From NCBI RefSeq assembly GCF_000340375.1, contig NZ_KB446648.1, positions 105,284 to 169,283 on the forward strand: a stretch of 64,000 nt of DNA, written 5' to 3'. The notes below the pieces were generated by a model. That model saw nothing but the letters and a program-made list of their open reading frames with translations, had not been told where the DNA came from and searched no databases. This document shows, one piece after another, positions 25,905 to 33,033 of the stretch. Numbering within the stretch: the first letter of the stretch is position 1; every line of letters starts with the position of its first letter. Source of the DNA: Eggerthia catenaformis OT 569 = DSM 20559 (GTDB lineage: Bacteria > Bacillota_I > Bacilli_A > Erysipelotrichales > Coprobacillaceae). The position numbers and the translations under genes are program-made.

Positions 25905-26021
25905 ATGATAAAAAAGATTAGAAGAAAAACTTTTGTAACAGAAATATATTTTGACCCAAACAGCAAGGATACATTCCAAGATAAGCTGTTAAAGGTAGTA
26001 CAATCTGAAAAGAAAGAATAA
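25905..26021 (+). CDS. TnpW-like small transposon protein
   Basis: A 38-residue frame reading KIRRKTFVTEIYF, then DTFQDKLLKVV, matches the pattern of the small TnpW proteins carried beside relaxases on Tn4451/Tn1549-like elements (basic start, beta-strand, then an E/DDK(I/L) helix). It could be intact or an N-terminally trimmed copy. It has no good ribosome site and is surrounded by element debris. Confidence 0.5.
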   Translation: MIKKIRRKTFVTEIYFDPNSKDTFQDKLLKVVQSEKKE

Positions 26022-26218
26022 AGAAAAATAGATCACTTTGTATTTACCTTTTCAGTTCTTTTCCTATCTATTTCAATGAAAGTCTTAAAAACAAGTAGGA
26101 AATCTGACAGTAGAAAAAATGCCTTAAAAAGGGTATAATAAATTCATATAAAATTAACTTCGCTTTCATATATTGAAAATTGATAAGGCGAAATTCTGAT
26201 ATAGAGGAGGAATGTATT

Positions 26219-26689
26219 ATGGGATGGTTTGGAAAAAAGAAAGAATGGGATACTCAAAAGTCCGACGCAAACAAAAACAGATTAAGAGAATTATTTAATG
26301 GAGTTATGGAAAATGGAAACTCTTACAATATTGTTTATGGATATGGCTTGAATATAAAAAACAGCAGCTATATTATAGCCAGAAAAACTACATATACCTA
26401 TACAAGCTTGATTATAGGTTATCGTGAATCTGATATGAGCATAGTATTACTGCAAACAACTCCGGAGCTTGAGGGTTGTAGTGAAGCTGAAATTTTTAAA
26501 AAAGATAATATTAAAAAGGCAAAAATTGCAACAGGTATGTACACGATTTATCATCAAGGTGGATTGATGGCAGGATATACTCAATTCGCAATTTTAGCAG
26601 AAAATGATGAAAAATTCCTTGCTTATGTATATCAGCCTGAAGAATATGATAAGTTTCACACATTTTTTAAGAAGTTTTCAGGTAAGTAA
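26219..26689 (+). CDS. Small protein, paralogue of the 54738 gene; possible immunity protein
   Basis: This 156-residue cytosolic protein is not recognised by family name. It is clearly homologous to the protein at 54738-55202: both have a short charged start, NK.R.RE(L/I)FN, a beta-rich middle ending IVGY/IIGY, and a carboxyl EF(K)KFFKK-like helix. The ATG at 26219 follows AGGAGG at eight bases. A TATAAT box at 26135 may drive it. It stands amid element debris with no toxin beside it, which fits an orphan immunity or accessory gene, but this role is inference. A 52-residue membrane protein follows after three bases. Confidence 0.75.
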   Translation: MGWFGKKKEWDTQKSDANKNRLRELFNGVMENGNSYNIVYGYGLNIKNSSYIIARKTTYTYTSLIIGYRESDMSIVLLQTTPELEGCSEAEIFKKDNIKKAKIATGMYTIYHQGGLMAGYTQFAILAENDEKFLAYVYQPEEYDKFHTFFKKFSGK

Positions 26690-26692
26690 GCT

Positions 26693-26851
26693 ATGGACCG
26701 GTTAATATATTTATTCGTTTTTTTAGTTATCTGTACTATATGGTTTTTTATTACACGTATTTGGGTAGGCAGTATAGATTTGATAATCTCCGGATTTAAG
26801 AAACTATTTGGACTTGATAAAAAAATAATACAGAAAAATGGCACACCTTAG
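26693..26851 (+). CDS. Small membrane protein (52 aa)
   Basis: A frame of 52 codons starts three bases after the preceding stop. It has a hydrophobic helix over residues 3-20 (LIYLFVFLVICTIWFFI), a second moderately hydrophobic stretch and a basic end. The AGGTAAG overlapping the previous stop may serve as ribosome site. The close spacing suggests co-expression with the 26219 gene. Function unknown. Confidence 0.5.
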   Translation: MDRLIYLFVFLVICTIWFFITRIWVGSIDLIISGFKKLFGLDKKIIQKNGTP

Positions 26852-26916
26852 AGGATATTAGAGACAAGAAAAAAGATTAAATAACAAATATTAATTAAAT
26901 TTATAAAACTTTGAAA

Positions 26917-27000
26917 AACAGTAAATCAAATGATATGTACCCTCCTTACTGATTGTCCAGTAAAGAGGGTACATATCAAAATCGGTTTACTGTTTTTTCT
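26917..27000 (+). repeat. Nested hairpin terminator, repeat copy 1
   Basis: The outer arms AACAGTAAA and TTTACTGTT, followed by TTTTCTTTGCTC, match two other copies at 28727 and 38397. Between the arms sits a second perfect hairpin, GATATGTACCCTC with its complement, looped by 20 bases that again contain TTACTG/CAGTAA. The result is a cruciform-like terminator. Confidence 0.7.
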
Positions 27001-27059
27001 TTGCTCAAAAATAAAAAGAGGGAAAAGCAGAAAATGAAAAATATAGATGAAAAACTTTA

Positions 27060-27383
27060 ATGACAGAAGTAGAAATCAAGCAGTTACAAAACAAAAGAAA
27101 AAACTCATCAGCCAGCAAAAACAGGAAGAACGAAAAAAAGAGAGATAGACGGCTTTATGAGAAAGAAGCAGTCTTTGAAAGTGCAAAGAAATATTTGCAA
27201 GAGCATTTAGAAGAAAACAAGACCTTAAACATATCCAAATAGAAATCAGAAGTTGCCAATATGAAGAAAGAGAAAAATAGCTTTTACAATCAAATATTAA
27301 AGATACGAGAGGAAGTAGAACAGGCAGAAAAAGTTAAGACTTGTATAGAGCAGTTATAGGAACAAGAAAAGGAACTAACATAG
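27060..27383 (+). pseudogene. Fragment of a relaxase carboxyl-terminal region
   Basis: Charged coiled-coil readings, interrupted by stop codons, contain EVANMKKEKNSFYNQILKI and EQAEKVKTCIEQL. These resemble the tail of MobA/MobL-type relaxases on Tn1549-like elements. The first half reads as one 60-codon frame. There is no catalytic relaxase domain, so only the tail remains. Confidence 0.45.
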
Positions 27384-27647
27384 GTAAAGAGGAATGAATT
27401 ATACATATAAAACTTGGTTTAAGTATGTTATAATATATGGTAATAATCAGATTGGCTGTCTGATTGTTTCAAAAATTTCAGATGATTGTAAGAGAGTATT
27501 TGTAGGGTACCATTACCGGATGATTTTCCATTTAAAGAAATGTACTTTGAAACCAATTGCTGACGCTAATTAGCAGTGCATGCGAGTCAATTTCTGGAGC
27601 TACTCCATCGGCTTAGGATGATTGGATTTCAATTCAAAATGGAGGAT

Positions 27648-27860
27648 ATGTATCAAAAGAAAGAACAGGGTAAACTTCCAAAGACAATTTCTATTTCCGG
27701 TATAGGAAAATTTAAGTATGATGACAGGGGTGGTTACCAAGCGAGAATAAAAGGAATTGATGTTTCGCTTAGCTGTGAAGACAAAACAGAATACAAATAT
27801 ACGGCTGAAGAGATTATCGAAACGATGAAAGAAATGGAGTATGACGGGATGAACGGATAG
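27648..27860 (+). CDS. Small hypothetical protein
   Basis: The coding part reads ISISGIGKFKYDDRGGYQARI, then EYKYTAEEIIETMKEME, about 70 residues, acidic and probably alpha/beta. The frame extends upstream to 27576, but that part looks non-coding. An in-frame ATG nine bases earlier is possible, because GGAGG is only two bases from this ATG. It ends ten bases before the next gene, so the two may be co-transcribed. No function is recognised. Confidence 0.5.
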   Translation: MYQKKEQGKLPKTISISGIGKFKYDDRGGYQARIKGIDVSLSCEDKTEYKYTAEEIIETMKEMEYDGMNG

Positions 27861-27870
27861 GAGGTTTCTC

Positions 27871-28683
27871 ATGGCAATAGACGGTGTAAAAATTATAGAT
27901 AGTGATGATGGATATGATATTTACAACTGTGTTGTAGAAAACTATAAAGATGGAGTAAGTGTCGACAAAATTATAGCGGATATGCTGGCAGATGAAAAAA
28001 ATTATTGTACCGATGATTTTTATGCAGAAATTTATTGGACTTCTTTTGCCTATTCTTTATGGAAAATAGGACATTTACCTGATGAGATAAAAAATAAAGC
28101 CTTAGAAATAATTGCAAAAGGAGCTAACGAATTTTGGCTTGAAATCGACAGTAAAGCATTGAAACAAAGACAAAAGGTTTTAGATAAATTAGCTGTACAA
28201 TTACAGAGCAAAAATCTCAAACCTATTAAAGTTCCAAAAGGAAAGATAAAACGAGTACCTTATTTTAATAAGGGAGATGTTCTTGTAATAAAGTTTGATA
28301 ATGAATATGGAGTTTGTTTTGTTTCATCAGTAGATGAAAGACCGAGAAAGTTAGAATACAATTTAGCTTGCACTCGTTTATTACAAAAAGAGAAACCCAA
28401 TATTGATGATTTCCTAAACAGTCAAATTGCGTGTACTAAACAAAACACGTCATATTGCCTTAGTACAGATTGTTGGTTCAATCATAAAGATTTGGGAGTT
28501 CTGTTAGATAGAATAGAAAAAATAGGGCAAGTTGAATTGGAAGATTATATTTTAGGAACACTATCACCGGCTTCTACACTGGAAGATATTTATAATGAAA
28601 TCACAAGAAATAAAGAAACTTCGAGTCTTAGATTCAAGGATACTTACTATCTAATAAGAAATTTTGAAACTTATGTAAATTGA
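27871..28683 (+). CDS. Hypothetical cytosolic protein, immunity-like
   Basis: A 270-residue protein starting at an ATG with AGGAGG. The amino half (about 1-120) is helical and acidic with a WTSFAYSLWKIGHLPDE block. The middle has a barrel-like segment YFNKGDVLVIKFDNEYGVCFVS, and the tail repeats acidic helices. Similar helix-plus-barrel layouts occur in immunity proteins of polymorphic toxin systems, for example Imm26-like ones, but I cannot assign the family. No toxin gene adjoins. The repeated hairpin element follows 44 bases later. Confidence 0.65.
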   Translation: MAIDGVKIIDSDDGYDIYNCVVENYKDGVSVDKIIADMLADEKNYCTDDFYAEIYWTSFAYSLWKIGHLPDEIKNKALEIIAKGANEFWLEIDSKALKQRQKVLDKLAVQLQSKNLKPIKVPKGKIKRVPYFNKGDVLVIKFDNEYGVCFVSSVDERPRKLEYNLACTRLLQKEKPNIDDFLNSQIACTKQNTSYCLSTDCWFNHKDLGVLLDRIEKIGQVELEDYILGTLSPASTLEDIYNEITRNKETSSLRFKDTYYLIRNFETYVN

Positions 28684-28726
28684 ACAACAAATCCCGGTTT
28701 GTCTAAATGAATATAATAAATTGAGA

Positions 28727-28760
28727 AACAGTAAATCAAATCGTTTTACTGTTTTTCTTG
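28727..28760 (+). repeat. Hairpin terminator, repeat copy 2
   Basis: AACAGTAAATCAAATCG then TTTACTGTTTTTCTTGCTC forms a stem with a T run. It is the simplest copy of the three-member hairpin family at 26917, 28727 and 38397, each downstream of an accessory gene. Confidence 0.7.
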
Positions 28761-29013
28761 CTCAAATGTCAAAAGAAAAAGCGTCTATAAATATAAAAAG
28801 GTACATATCAAAACGTTCGCTGGAAAGCTGTCCGATGTTATGGGAACAGTTCTTTATGAAATGAAGCCTAAATTACCATATACGCTAGAAATACTCATCA
28901 GGAACTATTAGTCTCATGTCAGAATACAATCTTAAAAGAAGACTTAAAATCTTGGGCTTATATTTTAATAATAGAATATTGAATTCGGAAAAATTGAATA
29001 TAGATTAAAGATT
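28761..29013. other. Accessory debris between the island and nanE
   Basis: A start-less frame at about 28799-28911 reads HIKTFAGKLSDVMGTVLYEM and then PYTLEILIRNY before a stop, so it is probably the tail of a lost gene. Its first bases, GGTACATATCAAAA, repeat the right arm of the nested hairpin at 26967-26981. Nothing else is recognisable. Confidence 0.4.
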
Positions 29014-29033
29014 ATATGAAAGCACTTTCATAT
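29014..29033. promoter_or_regulatory. Perfect 20-bp dyad upstream of nanE
   Basis: ATATGAAAG and CTTTCATAT flank a central CA. The core TGAAAGCACTTTCA fits the cre consensus except at the central G. It ends six bases before the -35 box, so it may bind CcpA or a local sugar regulator. Confidence 0.55.
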
Positions 29034-29038
29034 TTTTA

Positions 29039-29066
29039 TTGTATAAAACTAATATTTCTTTATAAA
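29039..29066 (+). promoter_or_regulatory. Promoter of nanE
   Basis: -35 TTGTAT (29039-29044), a 16-base spacer, and -10 TATAAA (29061-29066). It lies about 85 bases before the start codon, just downstream of the 20-bp dyad. Confidence 0.5.
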
Positions 29067-29149
29067 TTTTGAAAGTAGATACTGAACATATGTGAATTAT
29101 TGAAAGAAAAAATAAATTTTTATAAGATATACATGAAAGGAGACAGAGA

Positions 29150-29845
29150 ATGATAGAAAGTATAAGAAAGCATCTGATTGTTTCTTGTCAGGCTTTAAAG
29201 GATGAACCTTTATACTCCTCGTTTATTATGTCAAAAATGGCATTGGCTGCACAAATGGGAGGAGCAAAAGGTATACGTGCTAATTCGGTGGACGATATAA
29301 CTGAAATAAAGAGAACTGTTAATCTTCCGATTATTGGTATTATTAAAAAGGATTATGATGATAGTGATGTTTATATCACACCAACCATTTCTGAAGTAGA
29401 TGATTTAGTAAAAACAGGCTGTGAAATAATAGCTATGGATGCAACATCTTCATTAAGGCCAAATAATATACCTTTAGATATATTTTTTAAACAGGTTAGA
29501 GAAAAGTATTCTAATCAGTTATTTATGGCAGACTGTTCTACTATTGAAGAGGCTATTAATGCTGATAAGCTGGGATTTGATTTTATTGGAACAACATTAG
29601 TAGGTTATACTTCTCAAAGTCATAAAGATAGAATAGAAGCAGAAGATTTTAAGATAATAAGAGAGATTATTAAGAATGTAAGTCATCCGGTTATTGCTGA
29701 AGGAAATATTGATACTCCTGAGAAAGCAAGAAGAGTATTAGATTTAGGATGTTATAGCGTGGTAGTAGGATCTATTATTACAAGACCACAGGTTATTACA
29801 AAAAGGTTTACAGATATGATAGAAAGGGGAAAAATGAATGAATGA
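29150..29845 (+). CDS. nanE: N-acetylmannosamine-6-phosphate 2-epimerase
   Basis: A 231-residue TIM-barrel enzyme that converts ManNAc-6-phosphate to GlcNAc-6-phosphate in sialic acid or ManNAc use. Family blocks visible are [13 protein letters not shown] at the start, [32 protein letters not shown] and [13 protein letters not shown], with the phosphate-binding [10 protein letters not shown] near the end. Length is typical. AAAGGAG precedes the ATG. It overlaps the next frame by eight bases. The expected partners (lyase, kinase, transporter) are absent, and the adjoining PTS gene is a deletion remnant, so the pathway here looks incomplete. Confidence 0.92.
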   Translation: MIESIRKHLIVSCQALKDEPLYSSFIMSKMALAAQMGGAKGIRANSVDDITEIKRTVNLPIIGIIKKDYDDSDVYITPTISEVDDLVKTGCEIIAMDATSSLRPNNIPLDIFFKQVREKYSNQLFMADCSTIEEAINADKLGFDFIGTTLVGYTSQSHKDRIEAEDFKIIREIIKNVSHPVIAEGNIDTPEKARRVLDLGCYSVVVGSIITRPQVITKRFTDMIERGKMNE

Positions 29846-30227
29846 ATTAATGGACAAATTAGCTGATAAGATGCTCCCTGTTGCACAAAAAATGTCAGAT
29901 AACAGATATCTTTCAGCTATTAGGAATGCATTTGTAACAGTTATGCCGATTATTATTGGCTGTTCTATTTTTACTTTATTAAATAGTGTTTTATTAGGTA
30001 AAGGCAATTATTTGGATAAATGGTTTGGTATTCAGTGTAATGAGCTTGTCAATATGGGTGGAGCTATCGTTTCTGCCGGCACTGGGGAAATGAAGAAAAG
30101 ATATGGTTTTGTCTATGTTGACAGATTTAATGATGGACATGGAACATTAGAAAGAAAAATCAAGAAATCTTACTATCATTATAAGGAAATCATTGAAACA
30201 AATGGGGAATACTTAATAGATAAGTAA
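29838..30227 (+). pseudogene. Deletion fusion: PTS EIIC start joined to GH1 phospho-beta-glucosidase tail
   Basis: The 129-codon frame begins like a lactose/cellobiose-family EIIC (LADKMLPVAQKMSDNRYLSA, then NAFVTVMPIIIGCS) up to about residue 76. It then switches to SAGTGEMKKRYGFVYVDR and the end NGEYL, which is the carboxyl tail of GH1 6-phospho-beta-glucosidases. The joint lies near 30065-30070. An internal deletion has therefore removed most of both genes while keeping the frame. Neither activity can remain. A terminator follows directly. Confidence 0.8.
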
Positions 30228-30232
30228 TAGAG

Positions 30233-30270
30233 ATGATAGTGAAGCAATGGCTTCACTATCATTTGTTTTT
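30233..30270 (+). terminator. Terminator after the nanE operon remnant
   Basis: Thirteen-base arms beginning ATGATAGTGAAGC, a four-base loop and a following T-rich run form a strong rho-independent terminator. Confidence 0.9.
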
Positions 30271-30384
30271 AATTGTAAGATTAATAAGTATGCAAGGAAG
30301 ATCTGGCAGAGTAAAAATAGCGTAGCAGTTATAAGACTGTTACGCTAAAAAAATTAACTTTTTGAGGTTCCTCATAATCGGTGG

Positions 30385-30894
30385 TTATGATTTTTTCTTT
30401 TTAGATTTTTCTTCTGATGGGAATTTTTCTAGTAGGTAAGATTGAATATAAACTTTAAAGACAACAGAGATAATTGTTTTATGAAAAATATCAGTAATCT
30501 TTTTATCACTGAATAAATCTTTTTGTTCATAAACATTTTTTAAAAGATTTTCAAAGATATCACAGAAGTTATTATAGGCAGTTTCCAGTTTAGAATTTTC
30601 TAATTGAATCTGAATCATATGTGCTATTTCATCTAATGAATAAACACGTTTATAGAGACATATTACAATAAAATAAGCAACCTGAGATCTTGTATATCTT
30701 TTTTTGATAGGTGCTTCTACAATGCCGTTTTTTACATAATTATTAATCATTGTAGAAGTAATGATTTTTTCACCCTTCTCTTCTGATAAAAAAGAAAGAC
30801 TCTTTTCAATAAGTGTGATCACTTGATCAATATAAAGAGGAAAATCAGGTATTTCTTCCCAGCGTAAAATATGTATATCTTTAAATTTTTCCAT
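30385..30894 (-). CDS. DUF1836 protein, putative MerR-like regulator
   Basis: A 169-residue cytosolic protein matching the DUF1836 family: an amino stretch with WEEIPDFPLYIDQV and a helix-turn-helix-like part, ITSTMINNYVKNGIVEAP then KRYTRSQVAYFIVICLYKRV, reminiscent of MerR winged helices. The tail is helical and ends in a lysine run. It faces the degV gene across 124 bases containing a 37-bp palindrome, so it probably regulates itself and degV. DNA binding is inferred from sequence pattern and context. Confidence 0.8.
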   Translation of the reverse strand: MEKFKDIHILRWEEIPDFPLYIDQVITLIEKSLSFLSEEKGEKIITSTMINNYVKNGIVEAPIKKRYTRSQVAYFIVICLYKRVYSLDEIAHMIQIQLENSKLETAYNNFCDIFENLLKNVYEQKDLFSDKKITDIFHKTIISVVFKVYIQSYLLEKFPSEEKSKKKKS

Positions 30895-30934
30895 TTATAT
30901 CACCTTCTTCATTTTAACAAAGTAGAACAAGGAA

Positions 30935-30971
30935 GTCAAATGTTCTAGTTTTTAAAACTAAAACATTTGAC
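30935..30971. promoter_or_regulatory. 37-bp near-perfect palindrome in the DUF1836/degV divergent region
   Basis: The half-site GTCAAATGTT is mirrored by AACATTTGAC, and TAGTTTT is mirrored by AAAACTA inside, with a single mispair. The right end overlaps the -35 TTGACA of degV. This is an operator-like site for a dimeric or tetrameric repressor, most simply the DUF1836 protein. Confidence 0.8.
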
Positions 30972-30995
30972 ATGCTATATTAGAAATGATAAATT
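30967..30995 (+). promoter_or_regulatory. Promoter of degV
   Basis: -35 TTGACA (30967-30972), a 17-base spacer, and -10 TAAATT (30990-30995). The -35 overlaps the palindrome, so a protein bound there would block polymerase. Confidence 0.65.
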
Positions 30996-31018
30996 TAAAG
31001 AGAAGGACGGTGTGGAAG

Positions 31019-31852
31019 ATGAAAATAATGACAGATACAAGTGCATTATATTCTCACAAGGAAGGAGAAGCCTTAGGCTTAGAAATTTTATCTTTGAGTG
31101 TTACCATTAATAATAAAACATATAAAGAATTTGAGGAAATACAGCCTGAAGAATTCATCGAAATAATTGAACAAGGCCATATGCCTGTGTCTTCTCAACC
31201 TCCTATTGGAGAAACAATAGAAGTATTAGAGAAATATGAAGGTGAAGATGTTATTATCTTGAATATGGCTGATGGTCTTTCAGGGACTTACCAGTCTACT
31301 GTTTCAGCGAGAAATAGTATAGATGGAAATGAGCATATGCATGTGATTAATACGAAAACATTATGTGGACCACATCGCTATCTGGTTAATCTTGCTTTGT
31401 CTTTAAAAGATAAAGGATGCAGCACGGAAGAAATAATAGATATTATTTATCAGAAGATGGAATTTACAAAATCATTTTTAATTCCGATAGATTTTAAGTT
31501 CTTGCAAAAAGGTGGAAGATTATCTCCATTAGCCGCTAAGATCGGTGGTATGCTTAAAATTATTCCGGTCTTAGAGCTCACAAAAGATGGCAGAAGTTTA
31601 GATAAATATACAATCAAGAAAACAGAGAAAGGTGCTTTAAAATCAGTGATTAAATGTTTTAAAGAAATGGGAGTTAACGAGACATGCTTGATTTCTGTAA
31701 CTCATGCCGGAGTACCGGCTAAAGCAGCTTATTATAAAGAGATTCTTCAGGATAGCTTTCCGGATACTGAAATAGAAATTATTGAACTGTCACCGGTATT
31801 TATTACTCATGGGGGACCTGGCTGCATTGCGATTCAGATGATAGGAAAATAA
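31019..31852 (+). CDS. DegV-family fatty-acid-binding protein
   Basis: A 277-residue protein of the DegV (FakB-like) family, which binds a fatty acid for phosphorylation by FakA or an equivalent kinase. Visible blocks are MTDTSALYS at the start, SSQPPIGE, the LNMADGLSGTYQST strand-helix with ligand-contact Ser/Thr, and FLQKGGRLSPLAAKIGGML plus THGGPGCIAI at the end. The ATG at 31019 was taken instead of one 33 bases upstream, which lies on the -10 box. It is controlled by the palindrome upstream. Confidence 0.9.
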   Translation: MKIMTDTSALYSHKEGEALGLEILSLSVTINNKTYKEFEEIQPEEFIEIIEQGHMPVSSQPPIGETIEVLEKYEGEDVIILNMADGLSGTYQSTVSARNSIDGNEHMHVINTKTLCGPHRYLVNLALSLKDKGCSTEEIIDIIYQKMEFTKSFLIPIDFKFLQKGGRLSPLAAKIGGMLKIIPVLELTKDGRSLDKYTIKKTEKGALKSVIKCFKEMGVNETCLISVTHAGVPAKAAYYKEILQDSFPDTEIEIIELSPVFITHGGPGCIAIQMIGK

Positions 31853-31880
31853 AACGAAGAAATCCTTCTTCGTTTTTCTT
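31853..31880 (+). terminator. Terminator of degV
   Basis: AACGAAGAA and TTCTTCGTT arms with a four-base loop are followed by TTTCTT, starting at the stop codon. Confidence 0.85.
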
Positions 31881-31966
31881 ATTTGGGATAGAATAGATAT
31901 AATCCATTCATGGAAAATCTATTCATTATGGTATATAATGGAAAAGGAAAGTAGTGGTGATTAAAG

Positions 31967-32686
31967 ATGTTAGAAGTTTGTTGTGGCAGTTATGAAGATG
32001 CATTAACAGCTTCTCAGGCGGGAGCTAAACGAATAGAATTGAATAGTGCATTACCATTAGGAGGATTGACTCCAACAACTGCAACATTAGATATGATTAA
32101 AAGAAATACAGATATGGAAGTTATCTGTATGGTTAGATGCCGAGAAGGAGGCTTTTTCTATAGTGAGAATGAATATATGCAAATGATAGAAGAAGCAACT
32201 GAATTATTGGAACATGGAGCTGATGGTATTGCTTTCGGTTTTTTAGATGAACAAAAGAATTTAAGTGTAACGCGTATTAGAAATATGGTGACATTAATCC
32301 ATAGTTATAATAAAATAGCTGTTTTTCATAGAGCATTTGATGTGATGGAGAACACTGATTCTATTCATATGCTTTATGAATTAGGTATAGATAGAGTACT
32401 TACCAGCGGTCAGAAGCCTACAGCTTTTGCCGGAATAGAAACATTAAAGAATCTTCAGGAAAATTATGGAGATAAAATAGAAATTGTAGCAGGATGCGGC
32501 ATTACACATGAAAATGTTTTACATATTATGAAAGAGACAGGAATTATAAATATTCATTCTTCATGTAAAGAGTATAGTCTTGATCCAACAACATCAGGAT
32601 CATCAGTAAGTTTTAGCGTTCATAAGAATGAGTATCAGCATGTATCTTTCAGTAAAGTAAAAGCTATGATGAATTATCTTCCTTAG
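31967..32686 (+). CDS. cutC: CutC family protein
   Basis: A 239-residue TIM-barrel protein with the CutC blocks LEVCCGSYEDALTASQAGA, IELNSALPLGGLTPT, MVRCREGGFFYS, FGFLDEQ and RVLTSGQKPTA. The family was linked to copper homeostasis in E. coli, though its catalytic role is unclear. GTGGTGA lies upstream of the ATG. It is a single gene with its own terminator. Confidence 0.92.
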   Translation: MLEVCCGSYEDALTASQAGAKRIELNSALPLGGLTPTTATLDMIKRNTDMEVICMVRCREGGFFYSENEYMQMIEEATELLEHGADGIAFGFLDEQKNLSVTRIRNMVTLIHSYNKIAVFHRAFDVMENTDSIHMLYELGIDRVLTSGQKPTAFAGIETLKNLQENYGDKIEIVAGCGITHENVLHIMKETGIINIHSSCKEYSLDPTTSGSSVSFSVHKNEYQHVSFSKVKAMMNYLP

Positions 32687-32716
32687 CTTATTGATATCAG
32701 ATAAAGAATATAGATA

Positions 32717-32755
32717 ATAGTCCTTTTAGAAATACGGTTTCTGGGACTATTTTTG
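32717..32755 (+). terminator. Terminator of cutC
   Basis: ATAGTCC pairs with GGGACTAT, with an inner AGAAA/TTTCT stem, followed by TTTTTG. The stretch from here to 32977 shows nothing further. Confidence 0.75.
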
Positions 32756-32977
32756 TATAAGGAGTTCTTTATATATTTATAAATATTAAAAATTAGTTAA
32801 AAAATTATTCCTTTACTGTAGCAGTACTAACATACTTTATTGAACATGTGATAAAATATTTCTATCTACAAGAATTTGAATATCCTTGTATTCAAGAGAT
32901 TAGCAGTTCATTTCATAACAGTACAGATATCACAATTAAAAATAGTTTATTAATGCTTTATTTATGATAATTTTTTG

Positions 32978-33006
32978 TTGTAATAGGAGATTGTTGTTGC
33001 TATAAT
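32978..33006 (+). promoter_or_regulatory. Promoter of typA
   Basis: -35 TTGTAA (32978-32983), a 17-base spacer and -10 TATAAT (33001-33006) with TG at the extended -10 position. Confidence 0.75.
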
Positions 33007-33033
33007 GTCAAAGTTAAAGAGAGGTGCACAAAT

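Noticed and set aside
25638-25979. Minus-strand frame of 113 codons in the mobile debris
   Set aside because: It is rich in Phe, Leu and Cys with no start signal; the plus strand shows the recognisable element pieces.
26930-26981. Possible CRISPR-like repeat from the recurrent ACAGTAAATC motif
   Set aside because: Copies are kilobases apart without regular spacers and act as hairpin terminators, so this is not a CRISPR array.
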